Below, piece after piece: positions 9,541 to 20,007 of a DNA stretch of 64,000 bases. The DNA is taken from assembly GCF_001269985.1 (NCBI RefSeq), contig NZ_BBZB01000001.1, positions 744,001-808,000 on the forward strand, in the 5' to 3' direction. The notes beneath the pieces were generated by a model. The model saw only the letters and a list, made by a program, of their open reading frames with translations. It searched no databases and was not told where the DNA came from. A program made the translations under genes and the position numbers. The stretch's first letter is position 1. Each line of letters begins with the position of its first letter. This DNA is from Pseudoalteromonas sp. '520P1 No. 423'. GTDB lineage: Bacteria; Pseudomonadota; Gammaproteobacteria; Enterobacterales; Alteromonadaceae.

Positions 9541-11634
9541 ATGAATCACATGCAAGGCCGCCTAAAAAAAAGTACAAGAATTAAAAAAGGGTTGGCAAAA
9601 TACGCCGCATTGATGCTTGCTATTGGAACTTCGCTATCGGTTGCTGCTGTAGAGTATTCTGCTAATTTTAAGGGCACCGATATTAATGAATTTATTAATA
9701 TCGTAGGTAAAAATTTAAATAAAACCATTATTATCGATCCGGCTGTACGCGGTAAAATTAATGTACGCAGCTATGAGTTAATGGATGAAAAACTGTATTA
9801 TCAATTTTTCTTAAATGTACTTGAAGTACAAGGTATTGCTGTTGTAGAAATGGATAATGGCATACTAAAAATTGAAAAAAGTTCTAGCGCTAAAAAATCT
9901 AGCGTTCCAGTAATGGATGACAATGATGAAACCTCATATGGCGATATGATGGTGACACGTGTTATTCGCGTTAAAAATGTCAGTGTGCAAGAGCTTGGCC
10001 CACTTATTCGTCAGTTTAGTGATCAAAAAGATGGTGGCCATGTCACTAACTATAAAGATGCCAATGTAATGATGTTGACAGGTCATGCTGCATCGGTAAA
10101 TCGTTTAGTAAAAATTATTCGCTTAGTTGACCAAGCGGGTGATAAACAAGTTGATATTATTCGTTTAAAACATGCAACACCAGCTGATGTTGTGTCAGTA
10201 ATTGAAAAAATCTATAAACCGACTTCTGGTAAATCAAATATTCCTGCTTTTTTAATTCCAAAAGTCGTTGCTGATGAGCGTACTAACAGCATAATCGTTA
10301 GTGGTGAAACACAAGCAAGAGAGCGAGCATTAGAGCTAATAAAAAGATTAGATGGCGAACTTGAAACCCAAGGTAATACTAAAGTTGTTTACTTAAATTA
10401 CGCTAAATCAGAAGAGTTGGTAAAAGTTTTACAAGGTGTAAGTAAATCGATTGCTGATGAGCAAAAAAAATCTAGCTCGAAGTCTAAAAGTCGGAATAAT
10501 AAAAATCAAACCAGTATAGAAGCACATGCTGAAACCAATGCATTGGTTATTACAGCACAACCAGATGTAATGCGCTCACTTGAAAAAGTGATTGCTAAGT
10601 TAGATGTGCGCCGCCCACAAGTATTGGTTGAAGCGATTATCCTTGAAGTATTTGAAGGTGATGGCATTAACTTAGGTTTTCAGTGGATCAGCGAACAAGG
10701 TGGCATGGTGCAGTTTAATAATGGTACCGTGCCTGTCGGTTCATTAGCTGTCGCAGCGGAACAAGCAAGAGATAAAACGATTACCGAAACAACAGCCTCT
10801 ACCAATGCTAATGGCAGTACTGTGGGTTCTGCTCCGACTACAAGAGTTGTAGAAGGTGATTTAACCGCTGCTGCAAGCTTACTTTCCGGTGTCAGTGGTA
10901 TGGCGATGGGTATTATAAAAGGTGACTGGGGTGCAATTATTCAAGCGGCTGCTACTGATACCAATACCAATATTATATCAACGCCTTCAATTACCACTAT
11001 GGATAACCAAGAAGCTTCTATGATAGTGGGTCAAGAGATCCCAATTTTAACTGGCTCTGCCGCAGGAAGTAATAACTCAAATCCATTTAGCACAGTAGAC
11101 CGTCAAGAGGTTGGTACTAAGTTAAAAGTAACACCACAAATCAATGATGGTTCAGCAATCTTATTAACCATTGAGCAAGAAGTATCAAGTATCAGTGGTT
11201 CTACGTCAGTGGATATCATTACCAATAAACGAGAGTTCACAACTACTGTTTTAGCTGATGATGGTGGTATGGTGATTTTAGGTGGTTTAATAGATGAAGA
11301 AGTGCAAGAAAGTGTGTCTAAGGTACCAGTTTTAGGTGATATTCCAATTTTAGGTCACTTATTTAAATCAAGTAAAACAGAAAAACGTAAACGTAATCTA
11401 ATGGTGTTTATTCGTGCGACAATTGTGCGTGACGATGTCACTATGAATCAACTTAGCCATGAAAAATATAATTACTTACGTTCTGAACAACAAAAACGAG
11501 AAGATGAAGGTGTATCACTAATGCCTGGCACTAACACACCTGTACTACCTGAGTGGAACGATGAATTAGTATTACCGCCTACGTATCAAGAATTCTTACA
11601 CGGTAAAAACAAAGAAGAGAAAAAAGATGACTGA
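9541..11634 (+). CDS. gspD: Type II secretion outer-membrane secretin GspD
   Basis: The 697-residue secretin has a signal peptide ending near residue 35 ([10 protein letters not shown]), N0 to N3 domains, and a C-terminal secretin core. N0 shows [16 protein letters not shown]. The core begins near [20 protein letters not shown] and contains [16 protein letters not shown] and [16 protein letters not shown], both diagnostic. It forms the outer-membrane pore through which folded exoproteins leave. A Ser/Lys-rich linker (about residues 312-325) and a Thr/Ala/Ser-rich loop (about 415-440) are ordinary for the family. The gspE start lies inside its last codons (8-base overlap). Confidence 0.97.
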   Translation: MNHMQGRLKKSTRIKKGLAKYAALMLAIGTSLSVAAVEYSANFKGTDINEFINIVGKNLNKTIIIDPAVRGKINVRSYELMDEKLYYQFFLNVLEVQGIAVVEMDNGILKIEKSSSAKKSSVPVMDDNDETSYGDMMVTRVIRVKNVSVQELGPLIRQFSDQKDGGHVTNYKDANVMMLTGHAASVNRLVKIIRLVDQAGDKQVDIIRLKHATPADVVSVIEKIYKPTSGKSNIPAFLIPKVVADERTNSIIVSGETQARERALELIKRLDGELETQGNTKVVYLNYAKSEELVKVLQGVSKSIADEQKKSSSKSKSRNNKNQTSIEAHAETNALVITAQPDVMRSLEKVIAKLDVRRPQVLVEAIILEVFEGDGINLGFQWISEQGGMVQFNNGTVPVGSLAVAAEQARDKTITETTASTNANGSTVGSAPTTRVVEGDLTAAASLLSGVSGMAMGIIKGDWGAIIQAAATDTNTNIISTPSITTMDNQEASMIVGQEIPILTGSAAGSNNSNPFSTVDRQEVGTKLKVTPQINDGSAILLTIEQEVSSISGSTSVDIITNKREFTTTVLADDGGMVILGGLIDEEVQESVSKVPVLGDIPILGHLFKSSKTEKRKRNLMVFIRATIVRDDVTMNQLSHEKYNYLRSEQQKREDEGVSLMPGTNTPVLPEWNDELVLPPTYQEFLHGKNKEEKKDD

Positions 11635-13132
11635 GTTAGTAGCCGAAGTTTCAGTGGCTCCTAAACGTTTGCCTTTTTCTTATGCGCGTCGTTTTGGTGT
11701 GTTTTTGAGTCATGAACAGCAAGAAAATGAACTTACCCTTTTTTATAAAGGCGAGTTAAATCTTGAAGTCTTGCTAGAAGCAAGACGCATTGCAGCGCAA
11801 AGTTTTACAGCTGTGCAGCTAAATGACGATGAATTTGAATTGCAAATTGAAGCCGTTTATCAAAGAGACAGCTCTGAGACGCAACAGATAATGGAAGATA
11901 TTGGCAACGAAGTTGATTTATTTTCTTTAGCAGAAGAGCTGCCAACAACTGAAGACTTGTTAGCGAGCGATGATGATGCGCCAATTATAAAGCTGATTAA
12001 TGCCATGTTAGGTGAAGCGATTAAAGATGGTGCGTCAGATATCCATATTGAAACTTTTGAGCAAGATTTAGTTATTCGCTTTAGAGTTGATGGTGTATTA
12101 AAAGAAGTATTAACGCCTAACCGTAAGTTATCTTCTTTATTAGTGTCTCGTATAAAAGTAATGGCTAAATTAGATATTGCTGAAAAACGTATACCCCAAG
12201 ATGGTCGTATTAGCTTAAAAATAGCCGGGCGTGCAGTTGATGTGCGTGTTTCAACTATGCCTGCCAGTTACGGCGAGCGTGTTGTGTTACGTTTATTAGA
12301 TAAAAATAATGCACGCCTTGATTTACAAGACTTAGGCATGAGCGATGAAAATCGTGTTGTTTTTACTGATTTAGTGCGCAAACCTCACGGTATTATTTTG
12401 GTTACAGGTCCTACGGGTTCAGGTAAAAGTACCACGCTTTATGCCGGACTTGCTGAGATAGATTCAAAAGAAAGTAATATTCTAACTGTTGAAGATCCAA
12501 TAGAGTACGAAATTGCAGGCATAGGCCAAACGCAAGTAAATACAAAAGTAGATATGACATTTGCGCGTGGTTTACGTGCCATTTTACGTCAAGATCCCGA
12601 TGTGGTGATGGTAGGTGAAATTCGTGACTTAGAAACAGCACAAATCTCTGTTCAAGCCTCATTAACGGGTCATATGGTTTTATCAACACTGCATACAAAT
12701 ACTGCTGCAGGCGCAATTACGCGCATGGAAGATATGGGCGTAGAGCCTTTCTTATTATCTTCATCATTGTTAGGTGTTTTATCACAGCGCTTAGTGCGTA
12801 CTTTATGCCCTGATTGTAAGCAACCGCATGTAGCTGATGAAAAAGAATGTCGTTTATTAGGCGTTGAGTTTAATCAAGGTATTAAAATTCACCGTGCGGT
12901 AGGTTGTACTGAATGTAATCATAATGGCTATAGAGGCCGAACTGGTATTCACGAGTTACTAGTTGTTGATGATGCTATCAGAGAGCTTATTCATAATGGT
13001 AAAAGTGAACAAGCAGTTGAAAAGTATATTCGCCAAACAACTCCAAGTATTCGCCAAGATGGCTGTAGAAAAGTACTGTTAGGTGAAACAACTTTAGAAG
13101 AAGTACTGCGCGTCACTAGAGAGGAAAGCTAG
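11627..13132 (+). CDS. gspE: Type II secretion ATPase GspE
   Basis: The 501-residue cytoplasmic ATPase powers pseudopilus assembly. Its C-terminal half carries Walker [16 protein letters not shown], the Asp box and Walker B region [14 protein letters not shown], the His box [15 protein letters not shown], and a zinc-binding tetracysteine module (CPDC about 30 residues before CTEC). The N-terminal domain binds GspL. It overlaps gspD by 8 bases and gspF by one base, so translation is coupled. Confidence 0.97.
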   Translation: MTELVAEVSVAPKRLPFSYARRFGVFLSHEQQENELTLFYKGELNLEVLLEARRIAAQSFTAVQLNDDEFELQIEAVYQRDSSETQQIMEDIGNEVDLFSLAEELPTTEDLLASDDDAPIIKLINAMLGEAIKDGASDIHIETFEQDLVIRFRVDGVLKEVLTPNRKLSSLLVSRIKVMAKLDIAEKRIPQDGRISLKIAGRAVDVRVSTMPASYGERVVLRLLDKNNARLDLQDLGMSDENRVVFTDLVRKPHGIILVTGPTGSGKSTTLYAGLAEIDSKESNILTVEDPIEYEIAGIGQTQVNTKVDMTFARGLRAILRQDPDVVMVGEIRDLETAQISVQASLTGHMVLSTLHTNTAAGAITRMEDMGVEPFLLSSSLLGVLSQRLVRTLCPDCKQPHVADEKECRLLGVEFNQGIKIHRAVGCTECNHNGYRGRTGIHELLVVDDAIRELIHNGKSEQAVEKYIRQTTPSIRQDGCRKVLLGETTLEEVLRVTREES

Positions 13133-14346
13133 TGCCAGCATTTGAGTACAAGGCTTTAGATGCCAAAGGTAAAACTAAAAAAGGTTTACTTGAAGCTGAT
13201 ACGGCCAAACAAGTCAGAAATAATTTAAGAGAAAAAGGCTTAACACCTTTAGAGGTCAATGTTGCCGCTGAGCAAGAAAAGAAGCAGGGCAGTAGCTTTT
13301 TTAAAACTAAAGTATCAACCGCTGATCTCTCTTTAATTACACGTCAATTAGCAACCTTAATTCAGTCGGCATTACCTGTTGAAGAGGCAATCCTTGCGGT
13401 GGCTGAACAATGTGAAAAGCCGAAATTAAAAGGTATGTTGATGTCGGTCCGTTCTAAGGTGGTAGAAGGCTACACTTTAGCGGATGGTTTAGCTGAATTC
13501 CCCCATGTATTTGATTATTTATATCGCGCTATGGTTGCCGCAGGTGAAAAATCAGGGCATTTAGATAAAGTACTAAATCGATTAGCTGACTACACTGAAC
13601 AACGTCAGCATATGCGTAGCCAAATTACCCAAGCTATGGTTTATCCAATGGTACTTGTGGTTTTTGCAATTGGTATTATTTCGATATTGTTAGGTAGTGT
13701 AGTACCAAAAATATTAAAAACTTTTGAGAAATCTAAACAAGCTTTACCTTGGACAACCGAGTGGGTATTGGCAGCGAGTAATTATGTGCAAAACTATTGG
13801 CTGATCACTTTAGTGGTATTTTTCAGTTTGGTTTTTGGAATTAAAAAAGCACTTACAAAACCAAAAGTACGGTTTTGGTATGATAGTAAGCTGTTAACAT
13901 TACCAGGATTAGGTAAAGTAAGCCGTAGTTTAAATACAGCAAGGTTTGCACGTACTTTAAGTATTTTGTCTTCAAGCTCAGTTCCTTTATTAGAGGGGAT
14001 GAAAATATCGGGTGAAGTCTTAGCAAATGAACAGATAAAAAAAGCAGTCGGTGATGCTTCAATTAAAGTAAGTGAAGGTGCAACACTGAGAGCTTCATTA
14101 CAGCAAACAAAATTTTTCCCACCTATGATGCTTCACATGATTGCCAGTGGAGAGAAATCAGGTGAGCTTGAACAAATGTTAGAACGTTCAGCTGACAACC
14201 AAGATAGAGAATTTGAGAGTTTAGTGAGTGTGTCATTAAAGCTTCTTGAACCCGCCATGATTGCAGGAATGGCAGTAATCGTATTGTTTATTGTAATGGC
14301 GATTTTACAGCCGATAATGGCAATGAACAAAGCAATAGGAATGTAG
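13132..14346 (+). CDS. gspF: Type II secretion inner-membrane platform protein GspF
   Basis: This 404-residue polytopic protein has two T2SSF domains, each a helical cytoplasmic unit followed by membrane segments. Recognisable runs are MPAFEYKALDAKGKTKKGLL at the start, LITRQLATLIQSALPVEEA, and FARTLSILSSSSVPLLEGM in the second repeat. The last hydrophobic segment is at about 375-395. The start is a GTG overlapping the last base of gspE. GspF is the membrane core that the ATPase is thought to turn. Confidence 0.96.
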   Translation: MPAFEYKALDAKGKTKKGLLEADTAKQVRNNLREKGLTPLEVNVAAEQEKKQGSSFFKTKVSTADLSLITRQLATLIQSALPVEEAILAVAEQCEKPKLKGMLMSVRSKVVEGYTLADGLAEFPHVFDYLYRAMVAAGEKSGHLDKVLNRLADYTEQRQHMRSQITQAMVYPMVLVVFAIGIISILLGSVVPKILKTFEKSKQALPWTTEWVLAASNYVQNYWLITLVVFFSLVFGIKKALTKPKVRFWYDSKLLTLPGLGKVSRSLNTARFARTLSILSSSSVPLLEGMKISGEVLANEQIKKAVGDASIKVSEGATLRASLQQTKFFPPMMLHMIASGEKSGELEQMLERSADNQDREFESLVSVSLKLLEPAMIAGMAVIVLFIVMAILQPIMAMNKAIGM

Positions 14347-14393
14347 TCTTAATTTTAAATATTATTAGAAATTTCAAAATTTAGAGGTAAACA

Positions 14394-14822
14394 ATGAGAA
14401 AGCAGTCTGGTTTTTCACTATTAGAAGTAATGGTTGTTTTAGTGATCATAGGCATGATCATGGCGATAGTTGCACCAAATATTATGGGTCAGCAAGAAGA
14501 AGCTGCAGTTGATAAAGCACATTTAGATATCCAGCAGTTAGAAGATGCAATGGCTATGTATAAATTGCGTAATAAAGCATATCCAACAACAGAGCAAGGT
14601 CTTGAAGCATTGGTAACAGAAACTGATGTTGAGCCTTTACCTAGACGTTTTCCTGAAGGTGGTTTTATTGATAAATTACCAGAAGATCCTTGGGGCAACC
14701 CTTACCAGTTAGTAAGTCCAGGTGAGATTGGTAAAATAGATATTTTCTCTATGGGCCCTGACGGTGAGGTAGGAACAGAAGATGATATTGGTAATTGGGA
14801 TGAAGAAGATTCAGGGCACTAA
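14394..14822 (+). CDS. gspG: Type II secretion major pseudopilin GspG
   Basis: The 142-residue pseudopilin has a five-residue positively charged leader, then the prepilin peptidase site G-FSLLEV and a hydrophobic N-terminal helix (MVVLVIIGMIMAIVAPNIMG). The C-terminal globular part shows PWGNPYQLVSPGE and the calcium-binding type loop GPDGEVGTEDDIG. GspG is the main subunit of the pseudopilus. It has an AGAGGTAA-type ribosome binding site just upstream and lies 47 bases after gspF. Confidence 0.97.
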   Translation: MRKQSGFSLLEVMVVLVIIGMIMAIVAPNIMGQQEEAAVDKAHLDIQQLEDAMAMYKLRNKAYPTTEQGLEALVTETDVEPLPRRFPEGGFIDKLPEDPWGNPYQLVSPGEIGKIDIFSMGPDGEVGTEDDIGNWDEEDSGH

Positions 14823-14830
14823 TACCGTTT

Positions 14831-15481
14831 TTGGAAAAACAATTGTTTAACAAAGCTAAAATCAAAAAACATACATTAAAACCATGCACTAAAGCGCATG
14901 GTTTTAATCGTTTTCGACAAAAAAATACTGGTTTTAGTTTAATTGAAATTATGGTTGTATTAGTGATTATTGCATTTGCCACTAATATGATGATTTATAA
15001 TCTTGGCGGCGGCCAAGAAGACGAGTTAGAAAAATCAGCGGTTAAAATGAATACCGTGATTAATTTAGCAGCAGATTATGCTGTTTTAAATCAGCTTGAA
15101 TTAGGTTTCCATTTAGATAAAGGCATTTTAGAGTTTCTTGCATTTGATGGTGAAAAATGGATACCACTAACAGGTAATAAGGTTTTTAAAGCAGTTAAAT
15201 TTCCTGAATTTTTAGATGTAGAATTACAGCTAGATGATTTACCTTGGGCAGAAGAAAATTTATTAGAACAAGTCGATTGGCGCGAACTAATGGACACTGA
15301 AGATGAAGAAAGCTTTTTAGAACTAGAAAAACTAAAAATTCCACAAGTGATATTGTTATCTTCAGGTGAAGTGAGCCCTTTTTCGCTTTCACTTTCATTA
15401 AAAGAACAAGCCGAGCCCACCTTTTTTATTCAAGGTGAATTCATGGCTCCGGTTATATTCAAACGAGAACCTGAATTATGA
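14831..15481 (+). CDS. gspH: Type II secretion minor pseudopilin GspH, start uncertain
   Basis: The reading frame gives up to 216 residues with the pseudopilin cleavage site G-FSLIEIMVVLVII. The leader before the cleavage site is unusually long, about 35 residues rather than the usual 5-20, and no ATG lies in it. TTG at 14831 or TTG at 14843 (preceded by GGAAAA) are the candidates. The leader is crossed by a perfect 10-base-pair hairpin at 14878-14905. The acidic C-terminal domain is typical of GspH. The last codon overlaps gspI by 4 bases. The product caps or nucleates the pseudopilus together with GspIJK. Confidence 0.88.
   Translation: MEKQLFNKAKIKKHTLKPCTKAHGFNRFRQKNTGFSLIEIMVVLVIIAFATNMMIYNLGGGQEDELEKSAVKMNTVINLAADYAVLNQLELGFHLDKGILEFLAFDGEKWIPLTGNKVFKAVKFPEFLDVELQLDDLPWAEENLLEQVDWRELMDTEDEESFLELEKLKIPQVILLSSGEVSPFSLSLSLKEQAEPTFFIQGEFMAPVIFKREPEL
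14878..14905 (+). repeat. Perfect inverted repeat inside the gspH leader
   Basis: AAAACCATGC (14878-14887) and GCATGGTTTT (14896-14905) are exact reverse complements around an 8-base loop. In RNA this would be a stable hairpin with a U-rich end, located between gspG and the conserved part of gspH. Confidence 0.8.
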
Positions 15482-15855
15482 AAAAGAATAATTTAGGTTT
15501 TACCTTATTAGAAGTCATGGTTGCTCTGAGTATTTGCGCCATGGCGGGCATTGCTGCCATGCAAGTGGCTGGGCAACATATTAATCACCTTTCAATTGTT
15601 GAGCAGCAAGCTTACGCCTCTTGGGTTGCTGAAAACCAATTAGCTGAAATTACCTTAAGTGATAAGTGGCCACCTAAAAATAATAAAAAAGGCAATCAAG
15701 AACAAGCCGGACATAAATGGTATTGGCAGCAAAAAGTTGTAAAAACAGAAACGGCAGATTTTTATCAAGTAACAGTAATTGTATTTGAAAATGAAAAATA
15801 TCAAGAAGCTGTGTACGAGCTTAATACCTATGTCACTAAGAGTAATTCCAAGTGA
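15478..15855 (+). CDS. gspI: Type II secretion minor pseudopilin GspI
   Basis: The 125-residue minor pseudopilin has a short charged leader, cleavage motif G-FTLLEVMVALSI and a hydrophobic helix. The run WVAENQLAE in the middle is characteristic of GspI. With GspJ and GspK it forms the tip complex that starts pseudopilus assembly. The start ATG overlaps the gspH stop (ATGA), and the stop overlaps the gspJ GTG (GTGA). Confidence 0.95.
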   Translation: MKKNNLGFTLLEVMVALSICAMAGIAAMQVAGQHINHLSIVEQQAYASWVAENQLAEITLSDKWPPKNNKKGNQEQAGHKWYWQQKVVKTETADFYQVTVIVFENEKYQEAVYELNTYVTKSNSK

Positions 15856-16490
15856 ATAGTTTGAAGTCATATTCAAAACAAGTCGGTTTTACCTTACTAG
15901 AAGTTATGGTTGCTTTAGGGATTTTAGGTTTTATTGTTGTTGCAAGTCATCAAATTTTAGATACCGCCATTCGCACAAGTGAAACCTCTGAACAAACAAT
16001 TGCAGAGCTGAATGCCTTGCAAGCAACATTTAGATTAATGGATCAAGATTTCAGTCAAATAACTAAACGTATGGGGCGAAATGAGTCGGGTGAACGTGTG
16101 GAGCAATATTTAATTGCTGGACGATATTTGATGAACAGTCAATATGATGGTGTCGCATTTGTAAGAGATGGCTGGCGAAACCCAGCTAACTTATTACCTC
16201 GCAGTGAGCTTCAAGCAATAGGCTATCGAGTTGTTGATGATAAGTTAGAGCGCATATATAAAGTTTATATTGATAGCTTAGATGATACAAAGTCTCGTAG
16301 TCATGTTTTGATGGAAAATGTAGAAGATTTTGTGCTGACATACCGCAATGATAAAGATAAATGGCTAGAAGCGTGGAAAGAAAAGTCATTGCCAAGAGCT
16401 GTAAAAATTGAATTGAAGCTAAAAGATATTGAGCCGTTCACAAGAGTGTTTTTAGTGCCAGGTTCGGGAGTTGTTGAAGATGAAAAATAA
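15852..16490 (+). CDS. gspJ: Type II secretion minor pseudopilin GspJ
   Basis: The 212-residue pseudopilin starts at a GTG that overlaps the gspI stop by 4 bases. The cleavage site G-FTLLEVMVALGILGF is followed by runs typical of GspJ, such as LMDQDFSQITKR and a conserved VAFVRDGWRNP. It belongs to the tip complex with GspI and GspK. Its stop lies 11 bases inside the more likely gspK start. Confidence 0.95.
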   Translation: MNSLKSYSKQVGFTLLEVMVALGILGFIVVASHQILDTAIRTSETSEQTIAELNALQATFRLMDQDFSQITKRMGRNESGERVEQYLIAGRYLMNSQYDGVAFVRDGWRNPANLLPRSELQAIGYRVVDDKLERIYKVYIDSLDDTKSRSHVLMENVEDFVLTYRNDKDKWLEAWKEKSLPRAVKIELKLKDIEPFTRVFLVPGSGVVEDEK

Positions 16491-17469
16491 CTCAGGTGCA
16501 GCGCTAATCATAGTATTATTTGTTGTTGCGCTAGCGGCAACTTTAGCTGTTGAAATGAGTTCTCGTATGATGGTACTTGTTAATAAAAATAGTATTTTAC
16601 AAGAGCACCAACAAGCAAAATGGTATGGTTATGCAGCAGAGGCATTAGCTAAGCAGGCATTAATTCAAACCAAAAAAGATGATGATAAAGTTGTTCATTT
16701 AAAACAAGCTTGGGCGCAAGAAGAAGCGACTTTTCCAGTTGATGGTGGCACGATCAGCGGTAAAATTTCAGATTTGCAAGGTTGTTTAAATTTAAATGCA
16801 TTTAGGGCTAAACCTGAAAATGGTTCAGCTGATAAAGTACCTGAAGTACATGGTGTTTTTTTAAGGTTATTAGAAAAGCTGGATGAAGAGGACACCCTAC
16901 CAATAGAAAACTCTCAAGAAGAGCTTGCAGATGCTTTATTAGATTGGATTGATGAAGATAATAACCGTAGACCAGAAGGCGCTGAAGAAGATGAATATTT
17001 ATCTCGTGAAATACCTTACTTAACAGCCAATCATTTTTTAGCTTCTATATCAGAGTTACGTACAATCAAAGGTTTTAACCCTTTAATTGTTGAAAGATTA
17101 TTACCTTATGTATGCATTATTCCTGGAACAGATTTATTTGAAATTAATGTAAATACAATCTTGGCAGAGCAAGCAAGTTTGTTAGCTGCATTATTAGATA
17201 CAGATACTGACACTGCTAATCAAATTATTTCTGAAAGAGAACCTGAAGGTTGGACTGATTTAGATAAGTTTATTAGTGATGCGAATGAAAAGTTAGCTAA
17301 GAAATTAAAAAAAGATAATAAACAGTTTGTTGTAAATAGTGAGTATTTCCAACTGGTAGCAAAGACAACATTTGCAGATAGTCGATTTAAAATGACTTCT
17401 ACGATGAAAATAAAAGATAATAAAGTCAGTATATTGGCTCGTAAATTTGGAGGCGACGTAGATGAGTGA
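16480..17469 (+). CDS. gspK: Type II secretion minor pseudopilin GspK
   Basis: I place the start at the ATG at 16480 (MKNNSGAALIIVLFVVALAA) rather than at a TTG nine bases earlier, because the shorter leader fits pseudopilins. The protein is about 329 residues, has the hydrophobic N-terminal segment without the usual Glu+5 (known for GspK), and contains DLQGCLNLNAF and LDWIDEDNNRRPEGAEEDEY, a metal-binding type loop. GspK tops the pseudopilus tip. It overlaps gspJ by 11 bases and gspL by 8 bases. Confidence 0.94.
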   Translation: MKNNSGAALIIVLFVVALAATLAVEMSSRMMVLVNKNSILQEHQQAKWYGYAAEALAKQALIQTKKDDDKVVHLKQAWAQEEATFPVDGGTISGKISDLQGCLNLNAFRAKPENGSADKVPEVHGVFLRLLEKLDEEDTLPIENSQEELADALLDWIDEDNNRRPEGAEEDEYLSREIPYLTANHFLASISELRTIKGFNPLIVERLLPYVCIIPGTDLFEINVNTILAEQASLLAALLDTDTDTANQIISEREPEGWTDLDKFISDANEKLAKKLKKDNKQFVVNSEYFQLVAKTTFADSRFKMTSTMKIKDNKVSILARKFGGDVDE

Positions 17470-18685
17470 AACTCTAATAATACGTTTAGGTCATAAGCAA
17501 ACAGATAAATTACATTGGCTAATTTTCTCTGATGCAGAACAAGAAATTATAGCCAGTGGTGAATTAGCAAATGCTAGTGAGTTAGCGAGCTTAACTGATA
17601 AGGCTGATAGTCGTCAGTTAGTGGCTTTGTTACCTGCATCTGATGTGCAATTAAAAAAAGTAATATTACCCGCTAAATGGAATCGTAAATTACAACAAGC
17701 TTTGCCTTATATTATTGAGGATGAGTTAGCGTGTGATTTAGATGATTTATTCATCGCTATAGATGAGCCTTTCCAAGAGATTCAAAACGAAGAAACAAAG
17801 CATGGTATTAAAGTTGCTATCTTAAATAAGGCGTGGTTTGAGGCTTGGCTTGAATGTTTATCTGGTTATGGGCTTTCACCACAAAAAGTGATCCCTGATG
17901 CCTTATTATTACCATTTGAAGCTGATAAAGCGCCTGCGATCTCATTAGATGATAATTGGCTTGTTAAAACAAATGAATGGCAAATTGCGCAAGTTGAACC
18001 TCAATGGTTAAGTGTTTATATAGACGCTGCTAATATTGAGACTTTAGTTCACTTCAGCCCAAGTGAGCAGTTAAGTGAGATTAGCAATTTAAATTTGGCG
18101 TCTGATGAGTCAAAATTTGATTTACCTTTAGCTATATTTGCAAAGCAATTAACTCATAATCCTTTTAATTTACTGCAAGGGGATTATCAGGTTAAGAAAC
18201 AAAAAAATGTAGTAAGACCTGCGTGGCGTGCGCCAGCAATTGCTGCATCAATCGCTTTGTTGTTAACCTTAGGTTTAAAGGGGTTTCAGGCTTATCAACT
18301 AGATCAACAAGCTAACTTAGCTAAGCAAAATGTAATTGACCAATATAAGTCGGCTTTTCCAGGTACAAAAGTGCGCCCGCACTTAATTAAAAAACAGCTC
18401 AGCAATCGTTTAAAGCAAGTCGAGGGTGGTAGTGATGCTGGTTTCTTAGAGCTTATGAATGATTTGGTGATCGTATTTAAAGAGGTCGATAATTTTGAGC
18501 CAGACTCATTCCGTTATGATCAAAAGCGCAATGAAATAAGATTAAGAGCGAAAGGCAAAGACTTTCAAACATTTGGCAAGGTTAAGTCTATCTTAGAAAA
18601 TCAAGGTTTAGAAGTATCTCAAGGGTCGCTTAATAATGATGGTGATAATGTTGTTGGTGAAGTTAAAATTAAACGCCAGTCGTGA
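17462..18685 (+). CDS. gspL: Type II secretion inner-membrane protein GspL
   Basis: The 407-residue bitopic protein has a cytoplasmic actin-like (ASKHA) domain over roughly residues 1-240, a membrane segment at about 260-275 (PAIAASIALLLTLGLKGFQA), and a periplasmic ferredoxin-like domain. The run LPYIIEDELACDLDDLFIA is a typical GspL element. It anchors the ATPase GspE to the membrane and pairs with GspM. The ATG lies inside the end of gspK. Confidence 0.94.
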   Translation: MSETLIIRLGHKQTDKLHWLIFSDAEQEIIASGELANASELASLTDKADSRQLVALLPASDVQLKKVILPAKWNRKLQQALPYIIEDELACDLDDLFIAIDEPFQEIQNEETKHGIKVAILNKAWFEAWLECLSGYGLSPQKVIPDALLLPFEADKAPAISLDDNWLVKTNEWQIAQVEPQWLSVYIDAANIETLVHFSPSEQLSEISNLNLASDESKFDLPLAIFAKQLTHNPFNLLQGDYQVKKQKNVVRPAWRAPAIAASIALLLTLGLKGFQAYQLDQQANLAKQNVIDQYKSAFPGTKVRPHLIKKQLSNRLKQVEGGSDAGFLELMNDLVIVFKEVDNFEPDSFRYDQKRNEIRLRAKGKDFQTFGKVKSILENQGLEVSQGSLNNDGDNVVGEVKIKRQS

Positions 18686-18701
18686 GCCAGGAGAATAGAA
18701 T

Positions 18702-19172
18702 ATGAAAGCAATGTTGGAATATTGGCAATCACTTAAAGAGCAAGAACAAAAACTGTTAATGATCGCTGGCGGTATTTTTGTACTTTTTGTATTTGTGATG
18801 GGAATTTGGCGTCCTTTAAATAATGCGATAGAGACATCATCAAAAGAGTTAAAAAAACAACAAGATTTATCTGTTTGGATGCGCTCTAGTATCGCAAAAA
18901 TTAAACAAGCGAATCCTAAAGCAAGCATGAGTTCAGGAAGTTTAAGTCAGGTTGTTAATAGTACGCGTAATAAATATCAGATCTCTATCAGTAAAATGCA
19001 ACCAAAAGACAATACACTTAGGTTAACTGTAGAAAGTGTAGAGTTTAATAAGTTAATTGATTGGCTAACATTATTAGTTGAAAAACATCAGATCACGATT
19101 GTAAAAATTGATATGAGTAAAGATGATAATACAGGTTACGTTAAAGTTAGTAGCTTGGTTTTAGAGAAGTAA
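18702..19172 (+). CDS. gspM: Type II secretion inner-membrane protein GspM
   Basis: The 156-residue protein has one N-terminal membrane segment (LLMIAGGIFVLFVFVMGIW) and a small periplasmic ferredoxin-like domain. It starts MKAMLEYWQSLKEQEQKLL, typical of GspM. It stabilises GspL and the platform. CAGGAGA upstream at about 18687-18693 is a good ribosome binding site. The gspN start is 2 bases past its stop. Confidence 0.93.
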   Translation: MKAMLEYWQSLKEQEQKLLMIAGGIFVLFVFVMGIWRPLNNAIETSSKELKKQQDLSVWMRSSIAKIKQANPKASMSSGSLSQVVNSTRNKYQISISKMQPKDNTLRLTVESVEFNKLIDWLTLLVEKHQITIVKIDMSKDDNTGYVKVSSLVLEK

Positions 19173-19174
19173 TA

Positions 19175-19954
19175 ATGAAAAATATAAAAAAAACAATTGG
19201 TTTAACCTTAGTATTCTTAATCACATTTTTTATTTTTGTTTTGCATCTAATGCCTGCAAATGTAGCTGTATCGTTTGCTAAACCTTATTTACCCAAACAA
19301 CTTAGTTTAGGAGCTGTATCTGGTTCAATTTGGCAAGGTTCAGTATCGCAGGTGCAGTTTAAAGATAGAAATCAAACACAGTTATTAAATAAATTAAGCT
19401 GGACACTTAGTGCAACTTCATTGCTCACAGCAAATTTAGTCGCAGATATAAAGTTTGGTAATATTCGTCAAAAAGAAGAATATTCAGGTAAAGGCAATAT
19501 TAAGTTTGGTTTATTATCAAACGAGCTTACCGTGACTAATGCTAATTTACGAGCACCTATTACACAACTAATGGCGCAAGCTAACCTACCTTTGCCTATT
19601 AATGCTAAAGGTCGTGTGACAGTAAAAGTTAAAGAATATCAATTAGGCCAACCTTATTGTAAAGCGTTAAATGCAGATATATCAACGCAACAATTACAAA
19701 TTCAAGGGTTATCAGGTTGGTTTGCGATTGATGAGATTGCAGCTAAAGGAAAGTGTAAATCTGGCAATATTACATTTGCGGTTAATAAAGAAAATGACTT
19801 AGGTTTACAGCTTGATATTGTATTAGCTGCAAAAAATAAATTAACAGTTGATGGTTTTATAAAACCAAAAGCGAATATGCCAAAAGATGTACATGATGCG
19901 GTTAAATTTTTAGGCCGACCTGATCCTCAGGGCCGTTATAAAGTAAGTTTATAA
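19175..19954 (+). CDS. gspN: Type II secretion protein GspN
   Basis: The 259-residue protein has one N-terminal membrane segment (TLVFLITFFIFVLHLMP) and an exported part with the run LSLGAVSGSIWQGSV, typical of GspN. GspN is an accessory component that some T2SS operons lack; its role is not well established. It is the last gene of the operon. No GspO prepilin peptidase gene occurs in the window, so it must lie elsewhere. Confidence 0.92.
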   Translation: MKNIKKTIGLTLVFLITFFIFVLHLMPANVAVSFAKPYLPKQLSLGAVSGSIWQGSVSQVQFKDRNQTQLLNKLSWTLSATSLLTANLVADIKFGNIRQKEEYSGKGNIKFGLLSNELTVTNANLRAPITQLMAQANLPLPINAKGRVTVKVKEYQLGQPYCKALNADISTQQLQIQGLSGWFAIDEIAAKGKCKSGNITFAVNKENDLGLQLDIVLAAKNKLTVDGFIKPKANMPKDVHDAVKFLGRPDPQGRYKVSL

Positions 19955-20007
19955 TGATATAACCTGAATTAAGGTTAAAAATTTAAAAAATGAGATAAAG
20001 GTGATAC

